Source: Bacteroidales bacterium
Lineage (GTDB): Bacteria > Bacteroidota > Bacteroidia > Bacteroidales > WCHB1-69
Length of the DNA: 18,493 bases
Direction of reading: 5' to 3'
Assembly: GCA_031257735.1 (NCBI GenBank)
Contig: JAIROC010000150.1
Coordinates: 1-18,493, forward strand
In this document: positions 1 through 8,353 of the stretch, piece by piece
Position numbering within the stretch: position 1 is the stretch's first letter
How the letters are laid out: every line of letters starts with the position of its first letter
Position numbers and translations under genes: made by a program
The notes under the pieces: model-generated
Databases searched by the model: none
What the model was told of the DNA's origin: nothing
The model's input: only the letters and a program-made list of their open reading frames with translations

Positions 1-45
1 GACATTTTAATTTTTCATCTCTTATCGGCAATCAGTGCAAAAGTT

Positions 46-285
46 TCATTTCCAACCTCCGTTCCGATAGCAAACTTCATGCATATCCCGCACTGCCCAA
101 AAAGGGTTGTCGGTATGCAATGCCCACCAGTTTTCGTAAAGGTAATCAAGTCCGCCATATTTTTTCAAATAGCGATAAGCCTCCTGAACCGGCATTTTGT
201 AAGCGTATGCAAATTCGGGTATTATAAACGAAATAAAACTGATTTCGTCTATTGTATCCTTATCCAAATCTAAAACAGCGCCCAT
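46..285 (-). CDS. DUF3791-type small protein
   Basis: This 79-residue protein resembles the short DUF3791 proteins common in Bacteroidota and Firmicutes. The recognisable block is residues 37-77: an AYRYLKKYGGLDYL segment, then ENWWALHT, then a C-terminal VCYRNGG. The pattern of 'YLxxxxGxDYLxExxxxLHT' followed by a CxRNGG tail is what I recall for the Bacteroides branch. No function is established. In other genomes these genes often sit beside DUF3990 genes in small two-gene units, which has prompted toxin-antitoxin-like interpretations. It follows the DUF1972 glycosyltransferase by 57 bp on the same strand, the widest junction inside the cluster, so it may be a separate unit. No signal peptide or membrane segment is visible. 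Only 45 bases remain downstream, so a partner gene cannot be seen. Family assignment is by motif memory and is moderately secure. Confidence 0.7.
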   Translation of the reverse strand: MGAVLDLDKDTIDEISFISFIIPEFAYAYKMPVQEAYRYLKKYGGLDYLYENWWALHTDNPFWAVRDMHEVCYRNGGWK

Positions 286-342
286 TTTCTACTTTATAAT
301 CTTTGTTCAATTAAAATGCAAATGTCCGGATTATGTTTTAAA

Positions 343-1431
343 TCACAAATGAGAATTTTTATATAATGTTTCGTATTTATTACAAATAATATCCCATTTA
401 TATCGTCTGTCTGCTATTTCCTTCATCGCAACGCCAATTGATTCTAAATTTATTGTATCGAGGCTGTTTATTATATTCTTTAATTCGTCGATATCATCAA
501 AGTATATAGCTTTATTCTCTGTTGTGCCACGATTGTATGGCGTTTTTCCATACGCAACTATCGGCAATCCAATATTCATAGCCTCAACCAAGGATGGGTT
601 AGTGCCACCAACACTGTGTCCGTGAATATACAGTTTACAATTACTCCGCAATAAGCTCAATTTGGTCATGTCAACAATAAAATCTATTGCGATGATATTA
701 CTGTATTGTTTGTATTTATCTCTCATCATTCTACCAAATTCACTTTTTTGCCAGTTACCTGCAATGACTAATTTCTGTTCAGGCGTTTGGCTGAAGGATT
801 CGAGTAGCATTTCTATATTATTTTCCGGTTCAATTCGTGCGCCCATAAAACAGTATTCCTGCGGCTTCAAACCAAACTCGTCATACAATAGTTTGTCATT
901 ATATATGGCAAGAGCATTATCCCCGCCATATTCGATAAGATATGAACTCCTGTGATATTTGGATAAAAGATGCTGTTGTATGATTTCGTGATCAGCAATA
1001 CATACATCTGCATATTTTGCAGTAATTCGAGTAGTAAACATCATTGTCTTTTTTGCTAACCCGCTCCATTTTTCGCGTGTAAAATCCATCCCGTCAAAAT
1101 TATTGATAACTTTTGTCTTTTTAAATAATCGCAATACAGGATGAATAATATTGTTACCTCCGAGAGAGAGTACGACATCTGCCGAAAAGTAGGCTATTAA
1201 TAACGATATCGTATCATATAATGGAGTTTGCCAGTCATTAGCATCAAGAGGAATGTATTTTAATATCGCACCTTTGTATTCTTTCAACTTTTTAGGGTAC
1301 CGTTTTGAACTGCAATACACAACATACTGAATATCCGGGTTTTGTTTTTTCTCCACCAGATTTTCTACTAAAGTTTCAAATCCTCCATAATTTGCCGGAA
1401 TGCCGACTGTTCCAATGATTGCTACTTTCAT
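343..1431 (-). CDS. DUF1972-type GT4 glycosyltransferase (rhamnosyltransferase-like)
   Basis: A 362-residue cytoplasmic glycosyltransferase with a GT-B fold. The N-terminus carries the DUF1972 signature GTVGIPANYGGFET (residues 7-20), then NFDGMDFTREKWSG (111-124). Both are typical of the family that includes streptococcal rhamnosyltransferases such as WchF. The C-terminal half is a GT4 domain. ARIEPENNIEMLLESF (198-213) is the usual start of the nucleotide-sugar domain. HGHSVGGTNPSLVEAM (270-285) holds the acidic residue (Glu283) that contacts the donor nucleotide in GT4 enzymes. It probably adds one sugar to the lipid-linked repeat unit. It begins 9 bp after the epimerase stop and is the last polysaccharide gene before the DUF3791 gene. 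Donor and acceptor cannot be read from sequence. Rhamnose is the family's usual donor, but no rml genes are present here to support it. Confidence 0.88.
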   Translation of the reverse strand: MKVAIIGTVGIPANYGGFETLVENLVEKKQNPDIQYVVYCSSKRYPKKLKEYKGAILKYIPLDANDWQTPLYDTISLLIAYFSADVVLSLGGNNIIHPVLRLFKKTKVINNFDGMDFTREKWSGLAKKTMMFTTRITAKYADVCIADHEIIQQHLLSKYHRSSYLIEYGGDNALAIYNDKLLYDEFGLKPQEYCFMGARIEPENNIEMLLESFSQTPEQKLVIAGNWQKSEFGRMMRDKYKQYSNIIAIDFIVDMTKLSLLRSNCKLYIHGHSVGGTNPSLVEAMNIGLPIVAYGKTPYNRGTTENKAIYFDDIDELKNIINSLDTINLESIGVAMKEIADRRYKWDIICNKYETLYKNSHL

Positions 1432-1440
1432 AATTGTTTA

Positions 1441-2451
1441 TTAAAACATTCTGTTTTTCCAGGTTTTTGGAGTTTTTTCATTATTGATTTCCACATCTAA
1501 ATGATAACGGAATTTGCGAATCCCTCTTTGTCTGACGTAATCAATAATTTCCTGCAAACCTTGGCGCAGGGTATATTGCGTTTTGTACCCTAATATTTTC
1601 CTTGCTTTGTCGGCAGAACAGGTCGCTAATTTGACTTCCTGCGGACGGTCGGCAACGTAAATTGGTTTCAAATCGAAATGCAGCAAATCAGCTATCGTTT
1701 GCGCCAATTCATTGATAGTGACAAATTCTTCGTCGGGACCGATGTTTACTGTTTCGCCGACTACTTCGGGTAAAAATGCAAGTTTAGTCAGACAGTCAAT
1801 ATCATCCTGAACAAACGAAAAGCAGCGTTTTTGTTCGCCATCGCCGTAAATAATCGGTTGCCGACCCTGTAACATCAAATTTATCATAATAGAAGCGACA
1901 TTTCTAAAAGGGTCGTCATATTTTTGACGCGGACCTATGATGTTATGAGGTACAGCTGTAACAACTTCCATACCATGTACCTGGGAGAGGCATCGCAACA
2001 GGTTTTCAGCAGCAAGTTTTGCTATCCCATAAGGATCCTGAGGTATGGGTATCATATCTTCTGTGAACGGTACTCTTTCCTGTGTTCCATATCGCGCCAT
2101 ACTCGAACAATTGACGAAACGCTTCACTTTCTGCGAAATAGCTGCCGATGCCACAGTTGCTGTTATCTGGAAAGTGTTTTGGCAGACCAGGTGCGGCGAA
2201 AATACACTTAATCCCTCGTAAGCAGTGCAGGCAGTATGATAAACTATATCAACGCCTTTCAATAATTTATCCATCGTATTCAAGTATCGGCAATCGACTT
2301 GATGGAAATCTACATCTTCGGGGACATTCTCAATATATCCGCCAAGAAGATTATCGCAACCCGACACTTCGTGCCCGGCTTTTAACATAGCGTCAGCCAA
2401 ATGACTGCCCAAAAATCCGGCAACGCCGGTAATAAAAATTTTTTTACTCAT
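1441..2451 (-). CDS. NAD-dependent epimerase/dehydratase (extended SDR)
   Basis: A 336-residue extended short-chain dehydrogenase/reductase acting on a nucleotide sugar in the cytoplasm. The Rossmann fingerprint TGVAGFLGSH is at residues 8-17. The catalytic Ser is in NCSSMARYG (Ser116/117), and the YxxxK pair is YGIAK (141-145). HNIIGPRQ (169-176) and YGDGEQKRCFSFVQDD (202-217) are the sugar-binding segments of the UDP-glucose 4-epimerase/GDP-sugar clade. The tail ending TPKTWKNRMF resembles a subgroup found with polysaccharide genes. Length is normal. The likely reaction is 4-epimerisation or another NAD-dependent conversion of an NDP-sugar precursor for this polymer. It lies 9 bp downstream of the acyltransferase and 9 bp upstream of the DUF1972 transferase, preceded by an AAATAAAAAAT stretch rather than a Shine-Dalgarno. 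The class is certain; the substrate is not. Confidence 0.9.
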   Translation of the reverse strand: MSKKIFITGVAGFLGSHLADAMLKAGHEVSGCDNLLGGYIENVPEDVDFHQVDCRYLNTMDKLLKGVDIVYHTACTAYEGLSVFSPHLVCQNTFQITATVASAAISQKVKRFVNCSSMARYGTQERVPFTEDMIPIPQDPYGIAKLAAENLLRCLSQVHGMEVVTAVPHNIIGPRQKYDDPFRNVASIMINLMLQGRQPIIYGDGEQKRCFSFVQDDIDCLTKLAFLPEVVGETVNIGPDEEFVTINELAQTIADLLHFDLKPIYVADRPQEVKLATCSADKARKILGYKTQYTLRQGLQEIIDYVRQRGIRKFRYHLDVEINNEKTPKTWKNRMF

Positions 2452-2460
2452 ATTTTTTAT

Positions 2461-2958
2461 TTATTTAAAATCATCAGTGGAAAGTGGGATGGGGTTACTT
2501 TCTGTATATCTGTTTTTTATAAATTTAGCAGGAACTCCTGCCCATACTTGATATGGAGGAATATCTTTGTTTACAATAGAGCCGGCGCCAACAACTGCTC
2601 CATCACCAATAGTAATAGATTTTACTATTATTACGTTAGTTCCTAAATAAACATTTCTACCGATATAGATTTCGCCGCGAAAATGAGAATGAGTGTGCAT
2701 TTCTGATATATCATAAAAATGGGATAGCAGAGTGCATCCATCCACTATTTCACATCCTTTACCTATATGAATATTTTCAGGATGGATTGTATCAAAGTGT
2801 ATGATACCACATCTTACTTTTCCTTTTTCAATATCTACTCCTGCCATTCGATACAGTTTTGCACGAGTATAGCCCGACATAGGTAAAATTTTCGCAATAA
2901 AAAACAGGCATAATCTAATAATTACCTTGAGAGAATATATTCTTTTAACGGATTCCAT
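2461..2958 (-). CDS. Left-handed beta-helix (hexapeptide) O-acyltransferase
   Basis: A 165-residue acyltransferase of the LacA/WcaF/WbbJ type, which moves an acetyl or similar acyl group from its CoA thioester to a sugar hydroxyl or amine. Hexapeptide-repeat turns run from about residue 60 to 130 (IHIGKGCEIVDG, IYIGRNVYLGTNVIIV, ITIGDGAVVGAGSIV), forming the left-handed beta-helix. The C-terminal VWAGVPAKFI (138-147) is the family's closing motif. His80 in LLSHFYD is a candidate catalytic base. The N-terminal 30 residues are hydrophobic and basic and may associate with the membrane. The gene follows the GT4 by 27 bp and precedes the SDR by 9 bp, which fits decoration of a repeat-unit sugar. 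The window therefore encodes two acylation routes, this cytoplasmic one and the MBOAT/SGNH pair. Acyl donor and acceptor are unknown. Confidence 0.88.
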   Translation of the reverse strand: MESVKRIYSLKVIIRLCLFFIAKILPMSGYTRAKLYRMAGVDIEKGKVRCGIIHFDTIHPENIHIGKGCEIVDGCTLLSHFYDISEMHTHSHFRGEIYIGRNVYLGTNVIIVKSITIGDGAVVGAGSIVNKDIPPYQVWAGVPAKFIKNRYTESNPIPLSTDDFK

Positions 2959-2985
2959 AATTCCATAAGTGAATTTTTATTTATT

Positions 2986-4089
2986 TTATTCGTTTTTAAT
3001 AAATTTTGAAAAATCAGATAGAAAACGATATATTTTGTCTCGCTGTTCAAAATTTCTAACCTCATTTTTATCATAAAAATTTTGCGTTAAAGAAGGTAAT
3101 AAAGAAATCGTTTGCGCCAAATCTTCAACAGTATTGTTAAAAATAAGTCCAAAACTTGGATAGGTATTTAAAATTTTCTCAAAATATGAGATACGACTTG
3201 CCACTATGGGTTTTTGGAAATAAAAAGCCATTTCTAAAATACCGCTTTGACTTATCTCTTTGTATGGAAGCATAATATAATTAACGTTTGAAAAAAGATA
3301 GACCAATTCATCGTCATTAATATATTGAGAAAATATTGATATATTGTCATTATTTTGGATGTCGAATTTATTAAGTATATTATTAGTATCGTTTCCGGCG
3401 ATAATTAAATGAAATTTGTTTTGAAGTTCAACAGGTAAGAGATTAAATGAGTCTAACAGGATATCTATCCCTTTAGAATATCTTATATATCCAAAAAAAA
3501 GAATTTTTATGCGACAGGTTTTTGTTGCATTAATTATTCCTGTATGAATATTGCTTTCATTATATTTTTTCTTAAATGAATATTTAAAATGAGGAATTTC
3601 GAACAGTTTTTTCTGATAATTAATTTGTTGTAACAGATATAAACTGCGTTCCGAATGTATAATTGCTGATTTTACAAAATAACGATACAGCAAATCCAGA
3701 AAAAAGCGGATAAATTTATTTTTAGAAAAATCTAAAGCATATACATCATGAACATCTATTGTTATGTTTTTAAAGAAAATGGCTAATGTCATAAATAGAA
3801 TATCAATAAAACCACCATAAGCAAGTAATATAAAATGAGTATGCCTTTTGAACACCATCAGATACAATATGGATATGTATGCCTGAAAAACTTTCATAGT
3901 ATTAGTAACCAGATTTCCAGAAAAAAAATTCTTCAAAAATGGTTTTTTTAAAGGATCGTCGGAATAGTTAGATAATATATGAACCTCTATGCCTTCAATT
4001 GTTGAAAGTTCTTTCGCAAAAACATCGTCATAGTATTGTAAACCCGAGTGTATGCCGATAAAATCTATAATATAAATTGTTTTTTTCAT
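2986..4089 (-). CDS. GT4-family glycosyltransferase
   Basis: A 367-residue GT-B glycosyltransferase. The N-terminal half (1-170) is a divergent acceptor-binding domain with a DVHDVYALDFSKNKF stretch (112-126). The C-terminal half is a recognisable Glycos_transf_1 domain. FFGYIRYSKGIDILLDSF (198-215) is the standard start of the donor domain, FHLIIAGND (226-234) is its second strand, and LPYKEISQSGILEMAFYFQKP (274-294) contains the donor-contact Glu286. It probably extends the undecaprenyl-linked repeat at the inner membrane. It lies 6 bp downstream of the polymerase and 27 bp upstream of the acyltransferase, and its start follows TTTATTTATAAATAAAAATG-like A/T-rich sequence. Base composition is markedly AT-rich: a hand count of positions 3301-3360 gives 14 G/C in 60. 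That is typical of variable glycosyltransferase and polymerase genes. Sugar specificity cannot be inferred. Confidence 0.88.
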   Translation of the reverse strand: MKKTIYIIDFIGIHSGLQYYDDVFAKELSTIEGIEVHILSNYSDDPLKKPFLKNFFSGNLVTNTMKVFQAYISILYLMVFKRHTHFILLAYGGFIDILFMTLAIFFKNITIDVHDVYALDFSKNKFIRFFLDLLYRYFVKSAIIHSERSLYLLQQINYQKKLFEIPHFKYSFKKKYNESNIHTGIINATKTCRIKILFFGYIRYSKGIDILLDSFNLLPVELQNKFHLIIAGNDTNNILNKFDIQNNDNISIFSQYINDDELVYLFSNVNYIMLPYKEISQSGILEMAFYFQKPIVASRISYFEKILNTYPSFGLIFNNTVEDLAQTISLLPSLTQNFYDKNEVRNFEQRDKIYRFLSDFSKFIKNE

Positions 4090-4095
4090 TTTTAT

Positions 4096-5388
4096 TTATG
4101 ATTCGTACGAATTAGAAATATTTCTTTGGTTCTCGAATTGATTTGCCTTAACTATCCAAATCATTTGGATGATAATAAACCAAAACATGGGAGTAGGAAT
4201 ATTAATATTGGTCAAACACAACAGAACAAATAGAGTAAAAATAAATGGCAGTTTTTTTATAGATGAAAATATAAAATAAAGAACATATCCGGCTCCTAAT
4301 AATCCACAGGAATAAAAATACGCAGGAAGGAAATAAACATAAAAAGAATCTTGTGAAAAATTAATTAAATTTGCAAAATAGGTTCCAAGTTTTAAACCGT
4401 CGTAGCCATTGCCAAATAATGCCTCAACTGATAAATAATTAAGTTGTGAGAAAAATAATATGAAAGGACCTATTCGAGCATAAGCGCTCAAATCCGCTAA
4501 ACTTATTTGTTTAGCCGTATCTTCAAATGATGAATTAAAAATAGCGGATATTACATTTCGTAATCTCACAAGATAAATGTTGTCTTGGAGTATGAAGTAA
4601 GTCACTATAAATATGATACATAGGGAGAAGACGCCGACAATTTTTTCTTTTATAGTAAGATTAATCAATAATATTTTTTGACATATACATATATAAGTTA
4701 ATATCATATACAATACTCCATAAGATGTACCTGACAGTAAGATGGTAATAGTATATAGTAATACATACAACCATAATTGTTTGCGAGAAATAGATGTATG
4801 AAAATAAATGATAGATAAAATAGCCGCTGTGAGAAATATGGCTAAATGCGAAGGTTCTGCAGCAAATCCACAATATCGGTAACTTTCATCCTGTATTCCA
4901 AATCTAAATAGAGCAAATCCATAAAAATCAGAACTGTTGTTTAAATTTCTACATATTATCTCCGGTAAAAAATTGTTGCCTCCAATATTGGCGAGAAACA
5001 TTGTAATCATTATATTTGCAAAATGCAGGACAATAATTATTTTGCTTACCTTAAGAAGAATTTTCTTTCTGTTATCCATCCAACATAGAAGGATAAAAGC
5101 AATCAGGAGATAAAATAACAAGTGTACTATGGCATTAGTGAATAAATTCTCTCTATTAATTAAAATTGACAACACAGGAAATAAGAAAAAACCGAGTAAT
5201 TTACTTTGTTCTCTATTCAAAAAATGATTGTCATTAACATCCATGAAAAAACAGGAAAAGAAAAAAAGTAAAATTAAGATTGGCGCCCATAAATAAAATA
5301 TGGGAAACAGTTGTATGTCGATATGGAAAAGAATTAATCCATTAAGTGAAAGAAATATCACTGTCCACTGAAAAAATTTACTTTTCAT
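4096..5388 (-). CDS. Wzy-like O-antigen/polysaccharide polymerase
   Basis: A 430-residue polytopic membrane protein of about 10-12 predicted hydrophobic segments. It has little recognisable sequence, as expected for Wzy polymerases. Supporting features are an opening run of closely spaced helices (residues about 8-50), the 'LLSGTSYGVLYMIL' segment resembling the SGS/SG(T)xxG motif of Wzy/WaaL-family proteins, and a large loop carrying DTAKQISLADLSAYARIGP, which resembles the periplasmic loop of O-antigen polymerases. A Wzy joins lipid-linked repeat units on the periplasmic face of the inner membrane after the flippase acts. Context agrees: a flippase is in the same cluster and glycosyltransferases flank the gene (36 bp from the GT2, 6 bp from the GT4). 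It is among the most AT-rich genes here. An O-antigen ligase is the main alternative, but the position between glycosyltransferases favours polymerase. Confidence 0.8.
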   Translation of the reverse strand: MKSKFFQWTVIFLSLNGLILFHIDIQLFPIFYLWAPILILLFFFSCFFMDVNDNHFLNREQSKLLGFFLFPVLSILINRENLFTNAIVHLLFYLLIAFILLCWMDNRKKILLKVSKIIIVLHFANIMITMFLANIGGNNFLPEIICRNLNNSSDFYGFALFRFGIQDESYRYCGFAAEPSHLAIFLTAAILSIIYFHTSISRKQLWLYVLLYTITILLSGTSYGVLYMILTYICICQKILLINLTIKEKIVGVFSLCIIFIVTYFILQDNIYLVRLRNVISAIFNSSFEDTAKQISLADLSAYARIGPFILFFSQLNYLSVEALFGNGYDGLKLGTYFANLINFSQDSFYVYFLPAYFYSCGLLGAGYVLYFIFSSIKKLPFIFTLFVLLCLTNINIPTPMFWFIIIQMIWIVKANQFENQRNISNSYES

Positions 5389-5424
5389 CGTACTTGCTTT
5401 TTTGTGGAATTATTTTATATAATA

Positions 5425-6465
5425 TCAATTCCAAACTAATTTAAGTTTAAATAACGCTATTATTATTTTTAATAAAGTAAAAATACCTTTTTTAAAACCC
5501 GCATAATGAAAAGTCATTCTTATTACGAAAATGATATCTTTTGCAAGTGCGATAGAATATTTTTTATTGAATAAATGCTCATATATTGTTATTTGTATTG
5601 CTTTGTATTTCAATATGTCGTCATCTTGATTATAGCGATACAATTCATTGTAAACGTTATAATTGTGATATAGTTTCGTGACGTTTGTTCTGGAATATAC
5701 CCCTCCAGCATGTTGTCGATATACAGCTGCATCATAATTCATACAATAACCTCTCCCCGATTTCAATATATGGTAAAAATGATGAGCATCACATGTATAT
5801 TTATATCTCGACAACAACAACGTATCTAAAGCCTCTTTTCTATAAACTACAGTCATTGTTTGTGTCAACCAGCATCGAGTGAAATTTAATTTGGTATCAA
5901 CTTCTATACCATCAATGCTCTTTTTAAAAAGTAAATTACCACTACCGGCATTCCATGTTTTTTTTTCTTCATCATATATTTTATAACGATGGCTACACAA
6001 TGAATATTCCGGATTCGCCTCCAAAAAATCTACCTGTTTCTGTAATTTTAGCGGGTCGGTCCAATAATCGTCGCCTTCGCAGAGGGCTATGTATTTGCCT
6101 CTTGCAGACATTCTATTCCATATTCCATTAAATCGTGTAACAAACTCTCCATTAGAATCATAATGTTGGGAGAGACTTCTATCGCGGATAAATAATCTAA
6201 TTTTATCCGGATATTTTTCCGCGTATCTTTTACATATTTCTTGTGTGCCATCAACAGAGCCATCTTCTCCTAAAATTATTTCATATTTAAAATTCACTTG
6301 CTGCATCAAGATTCCATCCAAACAATCTTTTATGAAATTCACTTGTTGATAAGTCGCTACTGTTACTGAAACAAGAGGCGAAAGTTTATTTACAGTTTTT
6401 TCTTCTCCTAAATATTCTTCTTGAAGCAAAAACCGTTCATTTATGACACTTTGAATTTCATTCAT
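5425..6465 (-). CDS. GT2-family glycosyltransferase
   Basis: A 346-residue GT-A glycosyltransferase. After a 30-residue leader the core begins LVSVTVATYQQVNFIKDCLDG (31-51), the family 2 signature. EIILGEDGSVDGT (62-74) supplies the nucleotide-binding acidic pair, and CEGDDYWTDPLKLQKQ (129-144) holds the metal-binding DDxWxxP-type motif. The C-terminal third is a helical, basic segment ending in a hydrophobic stretch (about 320-345), suggesting membrane association. This subgroup, with 'GEDGSxDGT' and 'DYWTDPxKLxxQ', is common in Bacteroidota polysaccharide loci. The start codon overlaps the end of the mutase gene by 8 bp (ATGAATGA, 6465-6458), so translation is probably coupled. This adjacency makes it a reasonable candidate for the enzyme that handles the modified aminosugar, but that is inference. 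Confidence 0.9.
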   Translation of the reverse strand: MNEIQSVINERFLLQEEYLGEEKTVNKLSPLVSVTVATYQQVNFIKDCLDGILMQQVNFKYEIILGEDGSVDGTQEICKRYAEKYPDKIRLFIRDRSLSQHYDSNGEFVTRFNGIWNRMSARGKYIALCEGDDYWTDPLKLQKQVDFLEANPEYSLCSHRYKIYDEEKKTWNAGSGNLLFKKSIDGIEVDTKLNFTRCWLTQTMTVVYRKEALDTLLLSRYKYTCDAHHFYHILKSGRGYCMNYDAAVYRQHAGGVYSRTNVTKLYHNYNVYNELYRYNQDDDILKYKAIQITIYEHLFNKKYSIALAKDIIFVIRMTFHYAGFKKGIFTLLKIIIALFKLKLVWN

Positions 6466-8320
6466 AATTGGTAATGATTTTTTTGTATCTATCTAATGTT
6501 CTAATTTTTGAGCCTGTTTCGTCAACAACGCATATTCCTCCATTTTTTATGGTTGTTGCATATCCAATTGCATGAGGATATTTATCTTTGCCATTTAGCA
6601 AATATGGAACTGGAAAACATCCTTTTTCAAATACTTTATATAACCCTTCTGCCGAATAAAGATTAGGAATATGTTTTTCTAAAAACAAAACAGCTTCTTT
6701 TGCTTCTTCATACATATCTGTTTCTCGTAAATGTAAATCCATATTATATTTCATATTTTCTATTTCACCTTGGCGTCGTAATTTACGATATTCTGATAGC
6801 GCCGATAAAGTAATTTGAATACTTTCATTTATAACATCTGGAGTCGCAAGCCGTACTGCTTCGGAATAGCTCACTACATGAATAATTTGCGGACTGTTTT
6901 CATTATCCGGTTCTATGTCATCCATTAAAGCAGTAACAGCGGCCAATTGTATTTTTGCTTTTTCCAAATCTGGTGAAAAATAATCCAATCCTGCCCGAGT
7001 TTGTAAACTTATTTTAAAATTCGCGTCTTCCAATTCTTTTATAATTTTCAACATCGTCCTTCCTTTCGCTAAATCCTGAATACCCCATGTATATTTGGGA
7101 GTATTCAACATGTTTTGAAGAATAAGATGTTTTATTCCTGACAGTTTCGCTGTTTTAGCCGCAAGAAAAGCAGAAACGATATAAGTTATATCATCGGCAC
7201 CTCTGAAGGCAAAATGGTGAGATACATTGGGCTCCAACGGCTTTCCTGTACTTGCTATGTATTTGACAGTTTTCAAATGTTCTTTCAGATTTTCTAAAAC
7301 AGTATTATGTCCTCGACCATCAATTTCACAAAACCACCAAAAAGAAAGCGCATGCCACGAAATATTTAAACAATGCTCATGTAAAGCTGCCAACCCGGGT
7401 ATGTTTTTAGTCCCTGCGTATGTTCTAACAAGCATTGGACGGGCTGCTTCTTTTATTTGTAAATATTCTAATTCCGAATTAACCGGAACTCCACCTCCAT
7501 TAGGTAAACCGTCCCAATTATCCCCAAAATTGGATTGAGTGAGTTGTGAAGTGCCAATAGAAAGAACATCTAACAATCCTTTTTTTGCTAACTGCTTTTC
7601 CCAATCTATAAATTCTTTTAAAGCTTCCTCTCTATTTGGATTATAGGGTCCAACATGCGCACGAATAACAGGTAATGTTTTTTTTAACATACAATACTCT
7701 AATCGTTTAAGATACGAGTCTGTTACGGCGCCAGCTTCGCTGTATCCCAAATGATCCGGCGTTTGTAGAGATTTATATTTTTCGCTGCAAATCAATTTCG
7801 TTGCAAATCGCCAACGCATATTATCGTAATCGTTTTTTTGCACTATATCATTCGGTAATTTATGAAAAGGTATGCCTAACATTTTTAACGATTCCACAGG
7901 AGACTCATCTCCTGGAAATACAAGAAAATCTTTTCCTAATTCACATTGAACCAAAAAACAGGCGTCAGGCAAACCGGAAAAGAAAATTCCGCGTAAAACA
8001 CCTCCATTTTCAATAAACATTTTATAATCTCGCAATTGATAATATAGTTTGCAGAAATAATCTTTAGCATCTTTCGGATCCAAACGATAACTGAATCCTA
8101 TTCTTGAAATATGATTATCAATTATCCACTTGCGGAAAATGCCGAAATAATTTAATTTTTGAATATGAGTAACAGCCTCAGAAATCTCATCCGTAGCTAT
8201 ATGAGTTTTATATCCGCATGATTTCAACAAATTTGAAATCGTAGATATACCTAATGTATGTACATCTACACTAGGTTTTACAAAACCAAAAATCTCATTA
8301 TCAACAAGTGAATTATTCAT
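6458..8320 (-). CDS. B12-dependent glutamate-mutase-like enzyme (fused S-E subunits)
   Basis: A 620-residue predicted adenosylcobalamin-dependent carbon-skeleton mutase. Residues 11-155 match a B12-binding domain: DVHTLG (19-24) is the DxHxxG motif whose histidine (His21) ligates cobalt, SYRL (77-80) matches SxL, and FPGDESPVESLKMLG (135-149) resembles the end of glutamate mutase subunit S. Residues about 190-620 resemble subunit E: PVIRAHVG (217-224), MLVRTYAG (296-303), LAAKTAKLSGIKHL (386-399), VVSYSEAVRLATP (482-494) and YKVFEKGCFPVPYL (561-574) all have counterparts in order. The size equals S plus E (about 137 + 483) in one chain. Glutamate mutase interconverts glutamate and 3-methylaspartate, but some remembered active-site residues appear substituted, so the substrate may differ. 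It starts 33 bp after the opine-dehydrogenase-like gene and overlaps the GT2 start by 8 bp. No reactivase (MutL) is nearby. The fold call is strong; the substrate is open. Confidence 0.85.
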   Translation of the reverse strand: MNNSLVDNEIFGFVKPSVDVHTLGISTISNLLKSCGYKTHIATDEISEAVTHIQKLNYFGIFRKWIIDNHISRIGFSYRLDPKDAKDYFCKLYYQLRDYKMFIENGGVLRGIFFSGLPDACFLVQCELGKDFLVFPGDESPVESLKMLGIPFHKLPNDIVQKNDYDNMRWRFATKLICSEKYKSLQTPDHLGYSEAGAVTDSYLKRLEYCMLKKTLPVIRAHVGPYNPNREEALKEFIDWEKQLAKKGLLDVLSIGTSQLTQSNFGDNWDGLPNGGGVPVNSELEYLQIKEAARPMLVRTYAGTKNIPGLAALHEHCLNISWHALSFWWFCEIDGRGHNTVLENLKEHLKTVKYIASTGKPLEPNVSHHFAFRGADDITYIVSAFLAAKTAKLSGIKHLILQNMLNTPKYTWGIQDLAKGRTMLKIIKELEDANFKISLQTRAGLDYFSPDLEKAKIQLAAVTALMDDIEPDNENSPQIIHVVSYSEAVRLATPDVINESIQITLSALSEYRKLRRQGEIENMKYNMDLHLRETDMYEEAKEAVLFLEKHIPNLYSAEGLYKVFEKGCFPVPYLLNGKDKYPHAIGYATTIKNGGICVVDETGSKIRTLDRYKKIITNYE

Positions 8321-8353
8321 TGCTTTTCAATACAAAAATTATCTCCCATGTAC

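Noticed and set aside
1..45. Possible next gene beginning at an ATG at 5-3 on the minus strand, after an A-rich stretch.
   Set aside because: Only one complete codon plus two bases lie inside the window, so no coding evidence exists. The other frames here stop within about a dozen codons.
10..60. A frameshifted extension of the DUF3791 gene (another frame reads ...NETFALIADKR before a stop).
   Set aside because: The protein already ends at the expected place after the CxRNGG motif, so there is no reason to invoke a frameshift.
286..342. Terminator or promoter between the DUF1972 transferase and the DUF3791 gene.
   Set aside because: No stable hairpin and no convincing TTTG/TAnnTTTG pair at proper spacing was found in these 57 bases.
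4661..4873. A 70-residue minus-strand frame inside the polymerase gene.
   Set aside because: It overlaps the polymerase out of frame in a region of repetitive hydrophobic codons and has no independent support.
6458..8320. Radical SAM B12-binding enzyme, suggested by the N-terminal B12 domain.
   Set aside because: No CxxxCxxC cluster motif is present, and the C-terminal two thirds match glutamate mutase subunit E motifs instead.
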